Shown one piece after another: positions 14,249 to 22,290 of a stretch of 42,464 nucleotides of DNA (positions are counted from its first letter, which is position 1; every line of letters starts with the position of its first letter). The DNA is from Candidatus Fermentithermobacillaceae bacterium. GTDB lineage: Bacteria > Bacillota > Sulfobacillia > Fermentithermobacillales > DUSS01. Location of the stretch: contig DYEQ01000091.1 of assembly GCA_020725645.1 (NCBI GenBank), positions 1-42,464 of the forward strand, given 5' to 3'. Both the position numbers and the translations under genes were made by a program. The notes under the pieces were generated by a model. The model worked only from the letters and a program-made list of their open reading frames with translations. It was not told the DNA's origin and searched no databases.

Positions 14249-16945
14249 TTGAAAAAAGAAACTCCCATGATGGCCCAGTACAAGGCCCTCAAAGCTCAGT
14301 ATCCCGGTGCTATCCTTTTCTTTCGCCTCGGTGACTTTTACGAGATGTTTTACGAGGACGCCGAGGTAGCATCGAAGGAACTAGGGATCGTTCTCACCGG
14401 ACGGGATGCCGGCGAAGGCGAACGGGCACCCATGTGTGGCGTCCCTTATCACGCCGTCGACGAGTACCTGGAAAAACTGGTCAGTAAGGGCTACAGGGTA
14501 GCCATATGCGACCAGGTGGAAGACCCATCCCAAGCCAGGGGACTCGTCAAGCGGGAAGTAACGAGACTCGTCACCCCCGGTACGTTCTGGGAGGGAGCGC
14601 CGGAAAAGGGCAGCGTCTGCCTGGTTTCGGTCGTGAAACTCGGCGGCCAAATAGGACTCGCCTCTTGCGAGCTGGGTACCGGTGAGGTCACAGTCGCCTC
14701 GTTCCCGGCGGAGTCGCAAAAGGCCCAAAAACTCGCCGGTGTTCCGGATGCGTGGTCGTTCCTGGATGAAATCGAAAAACTGGGTCCAATGGAATGCCTT
14801 CTTCCTGAAAATCTCAAAGAAAGCCCGGAAGCCCGGGCCCTCGCGGGTATCCTTCCTTCGACGGGACTTTCTTTTTATCCGGATGACGCCTTTCGGCCGG
14901 AAAAGGCACAAAAAGAGTGCGAAGAGCGATATGGCGGCGCGGTCAGACAGGCGCCCTGGTTCTCCCAACCTGGAGTCCTTGCCGCGCTGGGAGGATTGCT
15001 GAGATATCTTTCGGAGACGCAGAAGATCGAACTCAGGCACGTTAAAGAACCGCGATGGCTTGAGGACGACCAGTATGTTGAGATGGACGAATTCACCCGC
15101 AGAAATCTTGAAATCACGAGGAGGCTCCTGGGCGGAATCGAGGGTACCCTCCTGTGGGTGCTGGACGAATGCGCCACTTCCATGGGCTCCCGCCTGCTCA
15201 GGTCGTGGCTGGAAAGGCCCCTGGCCGATCCCCTGCGGATCGCGAGGAGACTCGACGGTGTTCAGGAGCTTCTGGACGACGCCGCTATGAGGATGCTGGT
15301 GCGAAAAGCCCTCGAACAAGTCAAGGATATCGAGCGTATCATCGCCAGGGTGTCTTACGGGAGTGCCAACGCGCGGGATCTGGTCGCCCTTCGCAAGTCC
15401 CTCGAAGCTGCGCCCGAGGTCAAGAAGGCATTGGCCAAAGCCCGGTCAGCTGTACTTGTGGACCTTCGGGAAAGGATCGATCCCGTTACGGACCTGGTCT
15501 CGGAGCTTTCCAGAGCTCTGGTGGACGATCCCCCGGCCACCCTCACCGAAGGGGGATTGATCAAGCCCGGTTATTCCAAAAGCGTGGACGAACTCAGGGA
15601 CCTGGCCTCCGGCGGCAGGCAATGGGTCTTAGACCTCGAAGCTCGGGAGCGTGAACGGACGGGCATAAAGTCCCTTAAGGTTGGCTACAACAGGGTCTTC
15701 GGGTACTACATAGAAGTTACCCGCCCTAACCTCGGTCAGGTTCCCGGGGACTACGTGCGCAAGCAGACGCTGGCCAACGCTGAGCGATTCACCACCCCCG
15801 AACTCAGGGAAAAGGAAGCTGCTATCCTCGGCGCTGAATCCCAGCTCTTTAAAGAGGAATACTCGATTTTCCTGAGCATACGGGATAAATGCCTCGCAGC
15901 CTGCCGCCGCATTCAGAATACCGCGCGTGCGCTGGCCGAAATCGACGTCCTTGCGACTTACGCCCACGTTGCCTCGAGAAACGGGTACGTGAGGCCGGTC
16001 CTTTCCGAAGACGGAACCATAGATATAAAGGGCGGCAGACATCCCGTTCTGGAAAAAACTCTTGGACCGGGCGGATTTGTTCCTAACGACCTCCTTCTCG
16101 ACGAAAACCGGAGGGTCCTCGTGATCACCGGCCCCAACATGGGGGGGAAATCCACTTTCTGCCGGCAGACGGCGTTGATCGTCCTGATGGCTCAGGCGGG
16201 GTCTTTCGTGCCCGCGGAAAGCGCCGTGATTTCTCCCGTGGACCGGATATTCGCCAGGGTAGGCGCCTACGATGATCTGGTGATGGGACAGTCCACGTTC
16301 ATGGTGGAAATGTCCCAGGTATCAAGGATCCTCGGCCGCGCCACCCGGAGAAGCCTCATCGTCCTTGACGAAATCGGAAGGGGTACCAGCACTTTTGACG
16401 GCCTGGCGGTGGCCTGGGCCGTAATCGAGTACATACTGAACCCGAGGACTTGCGGAGCAAAAGCTCTTGTGGCCACCCATTATCGCGAGCTCACGCTTTT
16501 GGAGGAGCTTTACAGGGGCGTCAAGAACGTGAGCGTCCTCGTAAAACGCCAGGGTAACGAACTCAGTTTCCTGCACAGGATCGTTCCCGGGCCGGCTTCG
16601 GGGAGCTTTGGGGTCGAGGTTGCGCGGATGGCCGGTTTACCCGAAGCGGTGGTGTCAAGAGCTAGAGAGATACTATCAGGGCTTGGAAGAGAAGCGAGGC
16701 GAGCTTCGGGTTCGGGCCAAAGCATCCTGGGGGCCTCGGCATTGAGAGATACAGCTATTCTCCCTGAAGGAAATCTGGTTCCGTCTCAAGCTGTCCTTTT
16801 CGAAGCGCCCGAGATGCCGGCAGTACCGGATGCGCTGACAGAAGAGCTCATAAAAGAGCTTAAGGAACTCGACCCCCTTAACATGACCCCTTTGCAGGCT
16901 CTTGAGAAGCTCATTGAGCTCACGAAGAAGGTGAAGGGCGGATGA
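14249..16945 (+). CDS. mutS: DNA mismatch repair protein MutS
   Basis: Recognises base mismatches and short loops and recruits MutL. The N-terminal mismatch-binding motif FFRLGDFYEMF contains the Phe-x-Glu that stacks on the mispair. The C-terminal ABC-type ATPase has ITGPNMGGKST (about residue 630) and the Walker B/signature region DEIGRGTSTFDGLAVAWAV. A TTG at 14249 is chosen as start: GGAGG (14235-14239) precedes it by nine bases, and MKKETPMMAQY is a typical MutS beginning. ATG codons at 14267 and 14270 lie too far from that site, and the open frame reaches a TTG at 14213. The protein has 898 residues, a normal length. Its last four bases overlap the mutL start (ATGA), so the two are translationally coupled. 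Confidence 0.96.
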   Translation: MKKETPMMAQYKALKAQYPGAILFFRLGDFYEMFYEDAEVASKELGIVLTGRDAGEGERAPMCGVPYHAVDEYLEKLVSKGYRVAICDQVEDPSQARGLVKREVTRLVTPGTFWEGAPEKGSVCLVSVVKLGGQIGLASCELGTGEVTVASFPAESQKAQKLAGVPDAWSFLDEIEKLGPMECLLPENLKESPEARALAGILPSTGLSFYPDDAFRPEKAQKECEERYGGAVRQAPWFSQPGVLAALGGLLRYLSETQKIELRHVKEPRWLEDDQYVEMDEFTRRNLEITRRLLGGIEGTLLWVLDECATSMGSRLLRSWLERPLADPLRIARRLDGVQELLDDAAMRMLVRKALEQVKDIERIIARVSYGSANARDLVALRKSLEAAPEVKKALAKARSAVLVDLRERIDPVTDLVSELSRALVDDPPATLTEGGLIKPGYSKSVDELRDLASGGRQWVLDLEARERERTGIKSLKVGYNRVFGYYIEVTRPNLGQVPGDYVRKQTLANAERFTTPELREKEAAILGAESQLFKEEYSIFLSIRDKCLAACRRIQNTARALAEIDVLATYAHVASRNGYVRPVLSEDGTIDIKGGRHPVLEKTLGPGGFVPNDLLLDENRRVLVITGPNMGGKSTFCRQTALIVLMAQAGSFVPAESAVISPVDRIFARVGAYDDLVMGQSTFMVEMSQVSRILGRATRRSLIVLDEIGRGTSTFDGLAVAWAVIEYILNPRTCGAKALVATHYRELTLLEELYRGVKNVSVLVKRQGNELSFLHRIVPGPASGSFGVEVARMAGLPEAVVSRAREILSGLGREARRASGSGQSILGASALRDTAILPEGNLVPSQAVLFEAPEMPAVPDALTEELIKELKELDPLNMTPLQALEKLIELTKKVKGG

Positions 16946-18645
16946 CCATTCGTCGTCTGGACCCGGCCCTGGCCTCGAAAATCGCCGCGGGAGAGGTGGT
17001 GGAGCGGCCGGCATCGTGTATCAAGGAGCTCGTGGAAAACGCCATCGACTCCGGTGCCAGGCGGGTGACGATATTCGTGGAAGACGGTGGGCTGGAACTC
17101 ATTAGGGTTTCCGATGATGGCACCGGGATCAGCAGAGAAGACCTTCCGATGGCCCTAGAGAGATACGCCACGTCCAAGTTGAGCGACATCTCCGACCTGG
17201 AGAACGTGAAGACCCTGGGTTTTCGGGGTGAAGCTCTTCCGTCCATCGCCGCCGTGTCGAAGCTCACCATCGCTACAAGACGCAAGGAGGATGACATCGG
17301 GTCGCTTCTTCGCTGTCAAGGAGGGCAGGTTACCGCCATCGTCGATTGGGGAGGTCCCCCGGGCACCACCGTCACTGTAGAGGATCTCTTTTTCAACGTC
17401 CCGGCGCGACTAAAATTCATGAAATCGAAAGCGAGGGAGCTGGAACTCATTTCGGACACGGTAACCCGGTTAGCTTTAGCCTGGCCCGAAATCGCCTTTA
17501 GGCTTTTTTCCGGCAAAAGGCGCATCCTCGAAACGGACGGTCGCGGTCTTTCAAGTGCCCTGGCCAACCTGTTCGGTCCCGAAACAGCGGGTGAACTGAT
17601 TCCCGTCGGGCACAGCTCGGGAGGCGTCGAGATATCCGGTTTTCTGGGACTTCCTCGCCTATCCCGGCGGGACAGGTCCTGCGAATTCTTTTCCGTGGGA
17701 AGAAGGCCTGTTAGAAGCCCGCTCTTCTTCTTCACACTGGATCGAGCGTACTCGGGTCTTTTGAGAGAAGGAGAGCATCCTTTCGCTGTGGTGGACATCA
17801 GCCTCCCGCCTGGAAGCGTCGATGTCAACGTCCATCCTCAAAAGACAGAGATCCGCTTCAAGGACGAGACATCCGTGAGAACTTCGTTACTCGAGGCCAT
17901 GACCATTGCCCTGCGCGATGCCGCCCTCCTGCAATCCGGTCAAGACTTCTTCGCAAACGAAAAACCCAAACGGGATACGTGGAGCCGGGACTGGTACCCT
18001 CTCAGTCTAGAAGCACGGAAGGACCGGTACATAAGAGACACTCCATTGGAAGGGAGTCCTTTGGAAGGGGTAGAGGCGGTTTCTTCACAAGACCTGCCGG
18101 CAGGTTACAAATATCTTGGGCGGTTATGGGATACGTTCGTCGTGTTCTCTTGCCCAGCTTCGCTAGTAATCGTGGATCAGCACGCTTTTTACGAGGCCCT
18201 CGCTTATATGGAGCTCGCCCGGGAGGAACATCCGTCCCAGTTTTTGCTTTCCCCGGTTACGGTGACTATCGACCCGATGAAGGTCTCATTATATGAGGAA
18301 ATCGAGCCCTTCCTGGAGCAGGTGGGTTTTACGGCAAAGCTTGTCGGGGAGAGAAGCTTGCTCGTCACAGGAGTTCCTGTCGTGCTGGGCCGGGCCATGA
18401 CCCCCGATGACGTCAGGGCAGTGCTCGATGGGTGCCGCGGTCGAGACCTCGCTTCGGTCAGGGCAGCTGTGGCCGCATGTCATTCGTCGGTTCGGGCAGG
18501 AGACGACCTTACACCCCAGGAAGTTTCGGAGCTTATGAGACAGTTCATAGCCCATCCCGAAGTACGCACCTGCCCCCACGGTAGGCCGGTGGCATACAGG
18601 ATCACCAGGGACGAGATGATGCGGTTTTTCGGACGCGGAGGATAG
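16942..18645 (+). CDS. mutL: DNA mismatch repair protein MutL
   Basis: A GHKL ATPase and endonuclease that acts after MutS. N-terminal motifs are intact: IAAGEVVERPASCIKELVENAIDSGA with the ATP/Mg Glu and Asn, DDGTGI, and GFRGEALPSIA. In the C-terminal endonuclease domain ACHSSVRAGD and CPHGRPV are conserved. The metal-binding motif, normally DQHA(X)2E(X)4E, reads DQHAFYEALAYMEL (about residue 411): the second Glu is replaced by Met with a Glu one position later. With 567 residues it is shorter than B. subtilis MutL, mostly in the linker. It starts at ATG 16942 inside the mutS stop. No mutH is expected; nicking probably depends on this domain. Confidence 0.95.
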   Translation: MTIRRLDPALASKIAAGEVVERPASCIKELVENAIDSGARRVTIFVEDGGLELIRVSDDGTGISREDLPMALERYATSKLSDISDLENVKTLGFRGEALPSIAAVSKLTIATRRKEDDIGSLLRCQGGQVTAIVDWGGPPGTTVTVEDLFFNVPARLKFMKSKARELELISDTVTRLALAWPEIAFRLFSGKRRILETDGRGLSSALANLFGPETAGELIPVGHSSGGVEISGFLGLPRLSRRDRSCEFFSVGRRPVRSPLFFFTLDRAYSGLLREGEHPFAVVDISLPPGSVDVNVHPQKTEIRFKDETSVRTSLLEAMTIALRDAALLQSGQDFFANEKPKRDTWSRDWYPLSLEARKDRYIRDTPLEGSPLEGVEAVSSQDLPAGYKYLGRLWDTFVVFSCPASLVIVDQHAFYEALAYMELAREEHPSQFLLSPVTVTIDPMKVSLYEEIEPFLEQVGFTAKLVGERSLLVTGVPVVLGRAMTPDDVRAVLDGCRGRDLASVRAAVAACHSSVRAGDDLTPQEVSELMRQFIAHPEVRTCPHGRPVAYRITRDEMMRFFGRGG

Positions 18646-18796
18646 CGCCAGCCCAAGGGACGAAGGATTTGATCAGGGGTAGCTCCCGACTGCGGCCGGT
18701 AACACTCGATTCCAGGTACCATGTTCCCGCCGGCAAGAGCTAATATGTACGGCCTGCAACATGAAAACGGGGCTAGGCGCTACGCAACTGTAAACC

Positions 18797-19753
18797 ATGG
18801 GCACGGAATTTCCGAAGAATATGGTAGTAATCACCGGTCCGACAGGCAGCGGGAAATCCCGGCTTGCTCTGGACCTGGCCGAGCTTTTCCCGCTGGAGAT
18901 CATCTCCGCCGATTCCATGCAGATTTACAGGGGTATGGACATCGGCACCGACAAGCCGTCGCCGGACGAGCGCCGCCGGGTACCACATCACCTCATAGAT
19001 ATCAAAGATCCCGATGAAGAATGGAGCGTGAGAGAGTTTCAGGAGCGTTCCCGGCGAGCTATAGAGGGAATCCATGCGAGAGGGAGGTATCCCATGATAG
19101 TAGGCGGGACCGGATTCTACATAAGGGCACTGTTGAGAGGTTTCCCGCTGGATGACGCCGGTCCCGACCCGAGTTTTAGAGAGGAGATGCGAAGGGTCGC
19201 CCGGGAGAAGGGAACGCACTACCTTCATAGCATGCTAGAACAGGTGGACCCTGAAACTGCGGAGAGAGTCCACCCCAACGATGAGAAACGTATCATAAGA
19301 GCTCTTGAATACTACAAGGCGACGGGAAAGCCGATCTCCCTCAGATTAAGGGTATCCCCGGAAAAGGGGATGTTCGACGCACTTCTTTTGGCATTGCGCT
19401 GGCCACGGGAAGAGCTGAGGCAGAGAATAGAAGCCAGAGTACACCGGCAATTCAAGCGAGGGTTCGTTCAGGAGGTACGGAACCTGCTCGAAAGGGGATA
19501 CTCGAGAGATCTCCCCAGCATGTCTGGATTAGGGTATAGGGAGGTCACGGACTTTCTTTACGGTCTCACCACGGAAGAGGAATGCAAGAGACTCATTTGC
19601 CGAAACACCGCCCGGTTTGCCAAGCGCCAGTTCACGTGGTTTGCTCGGGAGCCAGACATGATCTGGATTCAATGCGGCGCCGGGAGACCGTGGGAGGATG
19701 TGGTAGAGGAGGCGAGGAGGCTGATCGAAGACAATCTCGGCTGGAAGATGTAG
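18797..19753 (+). CDS. miaA: tRNA dimethylallyltransferase MiaA
   Basis: Transfers a dimethylallyl group to N6 of A37 in tRNAs reading UNN codons, making the substrate for MiaB. The P-loop-like ITGPTGSGKS (12-21), ISADSMQIYRGMDIGTDKPS and VGGTGFYIRALLRG are classical family motifs. The C-terminal region has SGLGYRE and KRQFTWFAREP, also typical. Length (318 residues) is normal. The start is uncertain: ATG at 18797 and ATG at 18821 both lack a clear Shine-Dalgarno. A 151-base gap separates it from mutL, with a possible -10 (TAATAT near 18741), so it may have its own promoter. hfq follows after 23 bases. Confidence 0.94.
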   Translation: MGTEFPKNMVVITGPTGSGKSRLALDLAELFPLEIISADSMQIYRGMDIGTDKPSPDERRRVPHHLIDIKDPDEEWSVREFQERSRRAIEGIHARGRYPMIVGGTGFYIRALLRGFPLDDAGPDPSFREEMRRVAREKGTHYLHSMLEQVDPETAERVHPNDEKRIIRALEYYKATGKPISLRLRVSPEKGMFDALLLALRWPREELRQRIEARVHRQFKRGFVQEVRNLLERGYSRDLPSMSGLGYREVTDFLYGLTTEEECKRLICRNTARFAKRQFTWFAREPDMIWIQCGAGRPWEDVVEEARRLIEDNLGWKM

Positions 19754-19776
19754 ATTTCCGTGAGGGGGTGCTGAGA

Positions 19777-20055
19777 TTGAGCAAGTCCGGGGCAAATACC
19801 TCTGTCATTCAGGACGCCTTTCTTAACGAGATTAGAAAGCAAGGAGTCTCTGTAACTGTCTTCTTGATAAACGGTTTTCAGCTGAAAGGCACGATTAGGA
19901 GCTTCGATAACTTCACGGTTATGCTGGAAAGCGGCGAACGCCAGATGCTGGTATACAAGCACGCGATGTCTACGGTGATACCGTCACGGCCGGTAATGGT
20001 GAAACATAGGGAAGAAACTGGGGAAGAAACCGAGGAGGAAACCAGGGATGAATAA
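19777..20055 (+). CDS. hfq: RNA-binding protein Hfq
   Basis: A Sm-like hexameric RNA chaperone. The Sm1 motif region VSVTVFLINGFQLKGTIRSFDNFTVML and the Sm2 region QMLVYKHAMSTVIPSRP (YKHAxST being diagnostic) are intact. The start is TTG at 19777, eight bases after a GAGGGGGTG site, giving MSKSGANTSVIQDAFLNEIRK. The C-terminus has an acidic, Glu/Thr-rich tail (EETGEETEEETRDE), longer than the minimal Gram-positive form; the total is 92 residues. miaA-hfq adjacency is conserved from proteobacteria to Bacillota. Acidic Hfq tails are known to influence RNA release, which may apply here. Confidence 0.95.
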   Translation: MSKSGANTSVIQDAFLNEIRKQGVSVTVFLINGFQLKGTIRSFDNFTVMLESGERQMLVYKHAMSTVIPSRPVMVKHREETGEETEEETRDE

Positions 20056-20288
20056 AGTCCACGCGAGCCGGGCAATCGCATAGGGTTATGACCTTCGACA
20101 TCATTCTGTAATTGAGTTTCACCCCCAATAGCACGTCCCCCAACGCTGGACCCAGCGCGAAGAGAAGGATCACAAGAAATTGACTATCAAGCACCGGCGC
20201 ACCGAAGAAACGTGCCAGACCCCGGATGAAATCCGTCCGAATGGGTAAGCTTTCTTCGTCCAGTCCTGATATCGGGAGGTGAAAACCT

Positions 20289-20495
20289 TTGCCGAGAGAC
20301 CCGGTTTGCGGAATGAACGTTAATGAGGACAGAGCAGCCGGACGGTCGGACTACCTGGGACGGTCGTATTATTTTTGCTCAGACCGTTGCAAGATGGAGT
20401 TCGACAAGAGTCCTGACAGGTATGCCAGGCCCGACGAAACGGGGGGACGCGACGACAGGACCGGGCGAACCGGCCGGACCGGAGATAGGTCCTAG
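20289..20495 (+). CDS. small YHS-domain protein
   Basis: A 68-residue protein consisting of one YHS domain: DPVCGMNVNEDRAAGRSDYLGRSYYFCS..CKMEFDKSPDRY. YHS domains bind metal through these Cys residues and occur at the ends of copper ATPases and as free small proteins; the role of free ones is not settled. The TTG start at 20289 has GGGAGGTG eight bases upstream. The C-terminal 20 residues are Arg/Gly/Thr/Asp repeats (GRDDRTGRTGRTGDRS), probably disordered. It is followed by a strong terminator and appears to be a separate small transcript between hfq and the AAA gene. Confidence 0.85.
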   Translation: MPRDPVCGMNVNEDRAAGRSDYLGRSYYFCSDRCKMEFDKSPDRYARPDETGGRDDRTGRTGRTGDRS

Positions 20496-20529
20496 GTAGG
20501 CGGCGTGAGAAAAGCCGGTCAGGCCGGGC

Positions 20530-20567
20530 GGGCTCGCGGCCTTTAAGTTGGACCGCGAGCCCCTTTT
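20530..20567 (+). terminator. Rho-independent terminator after the YHS gene
   Basis: GGGCTCGCGG (20530-20539) pairs perfectly with CCGCGAGCCC (20553-20562), with a 13-base loop, followed by CTTTTC and further T residues. It separates the YHS gene from the AAA protein gene. Confidence 0.85.
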
Positions 20568-20663
20568 CAATGTTTGCGCCTGCCCGCGTCACGCCGAATC
20601 CGCACACGCGGGAGGGCGTCATCCAAAGGCGACCCGGTGGAAGCGACGAGAACCTCCTGTGCG

Positions 20664-20669
20664 TATAAT
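20664..20669 (+). promoter_or_regulatory. -10 box (TATAAT) for the SpoVK-like gene
   Basis: A perfect TATAAT lies 34 bases before the proposed ATG at 20703 and downstream of the YHS terminator. No good -35 is seen 17 bases upstream. Mother-cell sporulation sigma factors would be possible given the likely role of the gene, but the match is closer to the sigma-A -10. Confidence 0.4.
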
Positions 20670-20702
20670 GTCTGCGAGCGCGATGGGGGAGGGTTTCGTT
20701 GC

Positions 20703-21662
20703 ATGGCACGGAACGTCGTTCCTATTTCTCCCGCCGGCCCGATTCTTCAGGTAGTCACCAGCGGTCATAATCCATCGGGGTTGAGGTCTTCCATTCCTTT
20801 CACTCCTTCCACCACAAGCGTCCCCTTGAAAAGGCGGGGATTGGAACCCGCGATGAAAGCCATGGACGAACTGGAAGGTCTCATCGGACTCCGCCGGGTC
20901 AAGGATTTGATATTTGAGGTAGCTGCCTTCTGTCAGGTGCAAAGGTATAGGGAACGCGCTGGTCTCAAGGTTGAAAACCCCATTCTCCACATGGTTTTTA
21001 AGGGCAACCCGGGTACCGGCAAGACCACCGTGGCCCGGATCATGGGAAGGATATTCAAGGAACTGGGCGTTCTCGGAAGCGGGCACGTTGTCGAGGTCGA
21101 GCGTGCCGACCTCGTCGGCGAGTATATAGGACATACCGCTCAGAAAACGAGGGAACAAATCCGGAAGGCCCTCGGCGGGATATTGTTCATCGATGAAGCC
21201 TACTCTTTGGCCAGGGGCGGAGAAAAGGACTTCGGCAGAGAGTGTATAGACTGCCTCGTCAAGGCGATGGAGGATCACGGCCGTGAGACCGTCTTCATCC
21301 TCGCAGGGTATCCTGCGGAAATGGAGATGTTCTTACAGATGAACCCGGGGCTTCGATCGAGATTTCCAATCCAGCTCGAGTTTCCTGACTACACCGTCGA
21401 GGAGCTCCTTGCCATCGCCAGAGTGATGTTCAAAGACCGGGATTACTACATGACCTCCGACGCAGCGGAGGTCCTGGGAGCTATTCTGCGCGAAAGGGCG
21501 GCTCGCGAAGCAGTACCCTCAAACGCCCGGCTGGTGAGGAATATCGTGGAAAAGGCAATGCGCCGGCAAGCGGTGCGGCTTGTAAAACGCGGCACTTTCG
21601 GGAGGCAGGAACTGGTGACCATAGGCCCGGAAGAAATACTGGAGGCAGCTTCCGTGGGGTAG
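20703..21662 (+). CDS. spoVK: SpoVK/CbbX-type AAA ATPase
   Basis: A single AAA domain of the SpoVK/CbbX family, proteins that remodel partner complexes; SpoVK is needed for spore maturation in Bacillus. From the ATG at 20703 there is a 50-residue unconserved leader rich in Pro/Ser/Thr, then DELEGLIGLRRVKDLI, the Walker A GNPGTGKTT (101-109), the pore-type VGEYIGHT (138-145), the Walker B ILFIDEAYSL (160-169), and a C-terminal helical lid. GGGGGAGGG lies about 12 bases before the ATG. An ATG at 20853, directly before KAMDELEGL, could be the true start if the leader is not translated. The position downstream of hfq and upstream of hflX matches the Bacillus order, supporting the name. Confidence 0.85.
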   Translation: MARNVVPISPAGPILQVVTSGHNPSGLRSSIPFTPSTTSVPLKRRGLEPAMKAMDELEGLIGLRRVKDLIFEVAAFCQVQRYRERAGLKVENPILHMVFKGNPGTGKTTVARIMGRIFKELGVLGSGHVVEVERADLVGEYIGHTAQKTREQIRKALGGILFIDEAYSLARGGEKDFGRECIDCLVKAMEDHGRETVFILAGYPAEMEMFLQMNPGLRSRFPIQLEFPDYTVEELLAIARVMFKDRDYYMTSDAAEVLGAILRERAAREAVPSNARLVRNIVEKAMRRQAVRLVKRGTFGRQELVTIGPEEILEAASVG

Positions 21663-21695
21663 CAGATACCCGGCCAATTTCGAGGAGGGTCGAAA

Positions 21696-22265
21696 TTGAG
21701 AACACCAAAGGAGTTTTGGGATGAATCTGTTCGCCGGTCGGCCCACGCTATCCCGTCCTTACGATCTGTGTTCGAAGGACCATGGCGGGCCTGCCGCACT
21801 TTCCTGGCCATGCTTCCGGAAGGGGGGCGGGTGCTCGATTTCGGCTGCGGGCTGGGTCGCAACGCTCTGGCCCTCGCGAGGCTCGGTTATCGTGGGGCGG
21901 TTGCGGATATCTCTCGAGAGGCCCTCAATCTTTGCAGGGAGAGGGCTTCCTCTGAAGATCTCAATCTCGAAACCTGCTGCTACGAGTGTGGCAGCATTGA
22001 TGCGGAGACAGGGTCGTTCGATGCTATACTGGCCTGGAGCGTACTCGATCACATGACGCTCTGGGAGGCCGATTTTGTGACCAGGGAATTCACGCGCATC
22101 GCAAGACCAGGCGCCGTCCTGCTCTGTTCGTTCGATGGGGAGGAAGACCCGGGGCCTTCGCCCTATGAGATGCTGCCTGACGGTACACGCTATACGGGCG
22201 GAGAGCGGGAAACCCGTGAAGAGCGAAGTGGCTGTAACCGGCACCGCCCGGGGCTTTTGCTATAA
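21696..22265 (+). CDS. class I SAM-dependent methyltransferase, probably C-terminally truncated
   Basis: A Rossmann methyltransferase: motif I VLDFGCGLGRNALALARLG (about 46-64), motif II VADISREALNLCRERA, and motif IV ILAWSVLDHMT. The TTG start at 21696 is preceded by GAGGAGGG six bases upstream. After GDGTRYTGG-like sequence near residue 167 the text becomes Arg/Glu-rich and unconserved (ETREERSGCNRHRPGLLL) and stops. The last strands of the fold (residues expected to about 220) appear to be missing. The hflX -10 box overlaps the stop codon. It looks like a gene shortened by deletion or frameshift at the hflX promoter. The methyl acceptor is unknown. Gap to the AAA gene is 33 bases. Confidence 0.7.
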   Translation: MRTPKEFWDESVRRSAHAIPSLRSVFEGPWRACRTFLAMLPEGGRVLDFGCGLGRNALALARLGYRGAVADISREALNLCRERASSEDLNLETCCYECGSIDAETGSFDAILAWSVLDHMTLWEADFVTREFTRIARPGAVLLCSFDGEEDPGPSPYEMLPDGTRYTGGERETREERSGCNRHRPGLLL

Positions 22266-22266
22266 T
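22261..22266 (+). promoter_or_regulatory. -10 box (TATAAT) for hflX
   Basis: TATAAT immediately at the end of the methyltransferase gene and 25 bases before the hflX GTG. The -35 region is poor (TGTAAC lies too far, 22 bases upstream). It nevertheless suggests that hflX can be transcribed separately from the genes before it. Confidence 0.45.
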
Positions 22267-22290
22267 GGAGCTGGAAGGTGATCACCCAGC

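Noticed and set aside
14381-15319. 312-codon minus-strand open frame
   Set aside because: Antisense to mutS; no conserved motifs.
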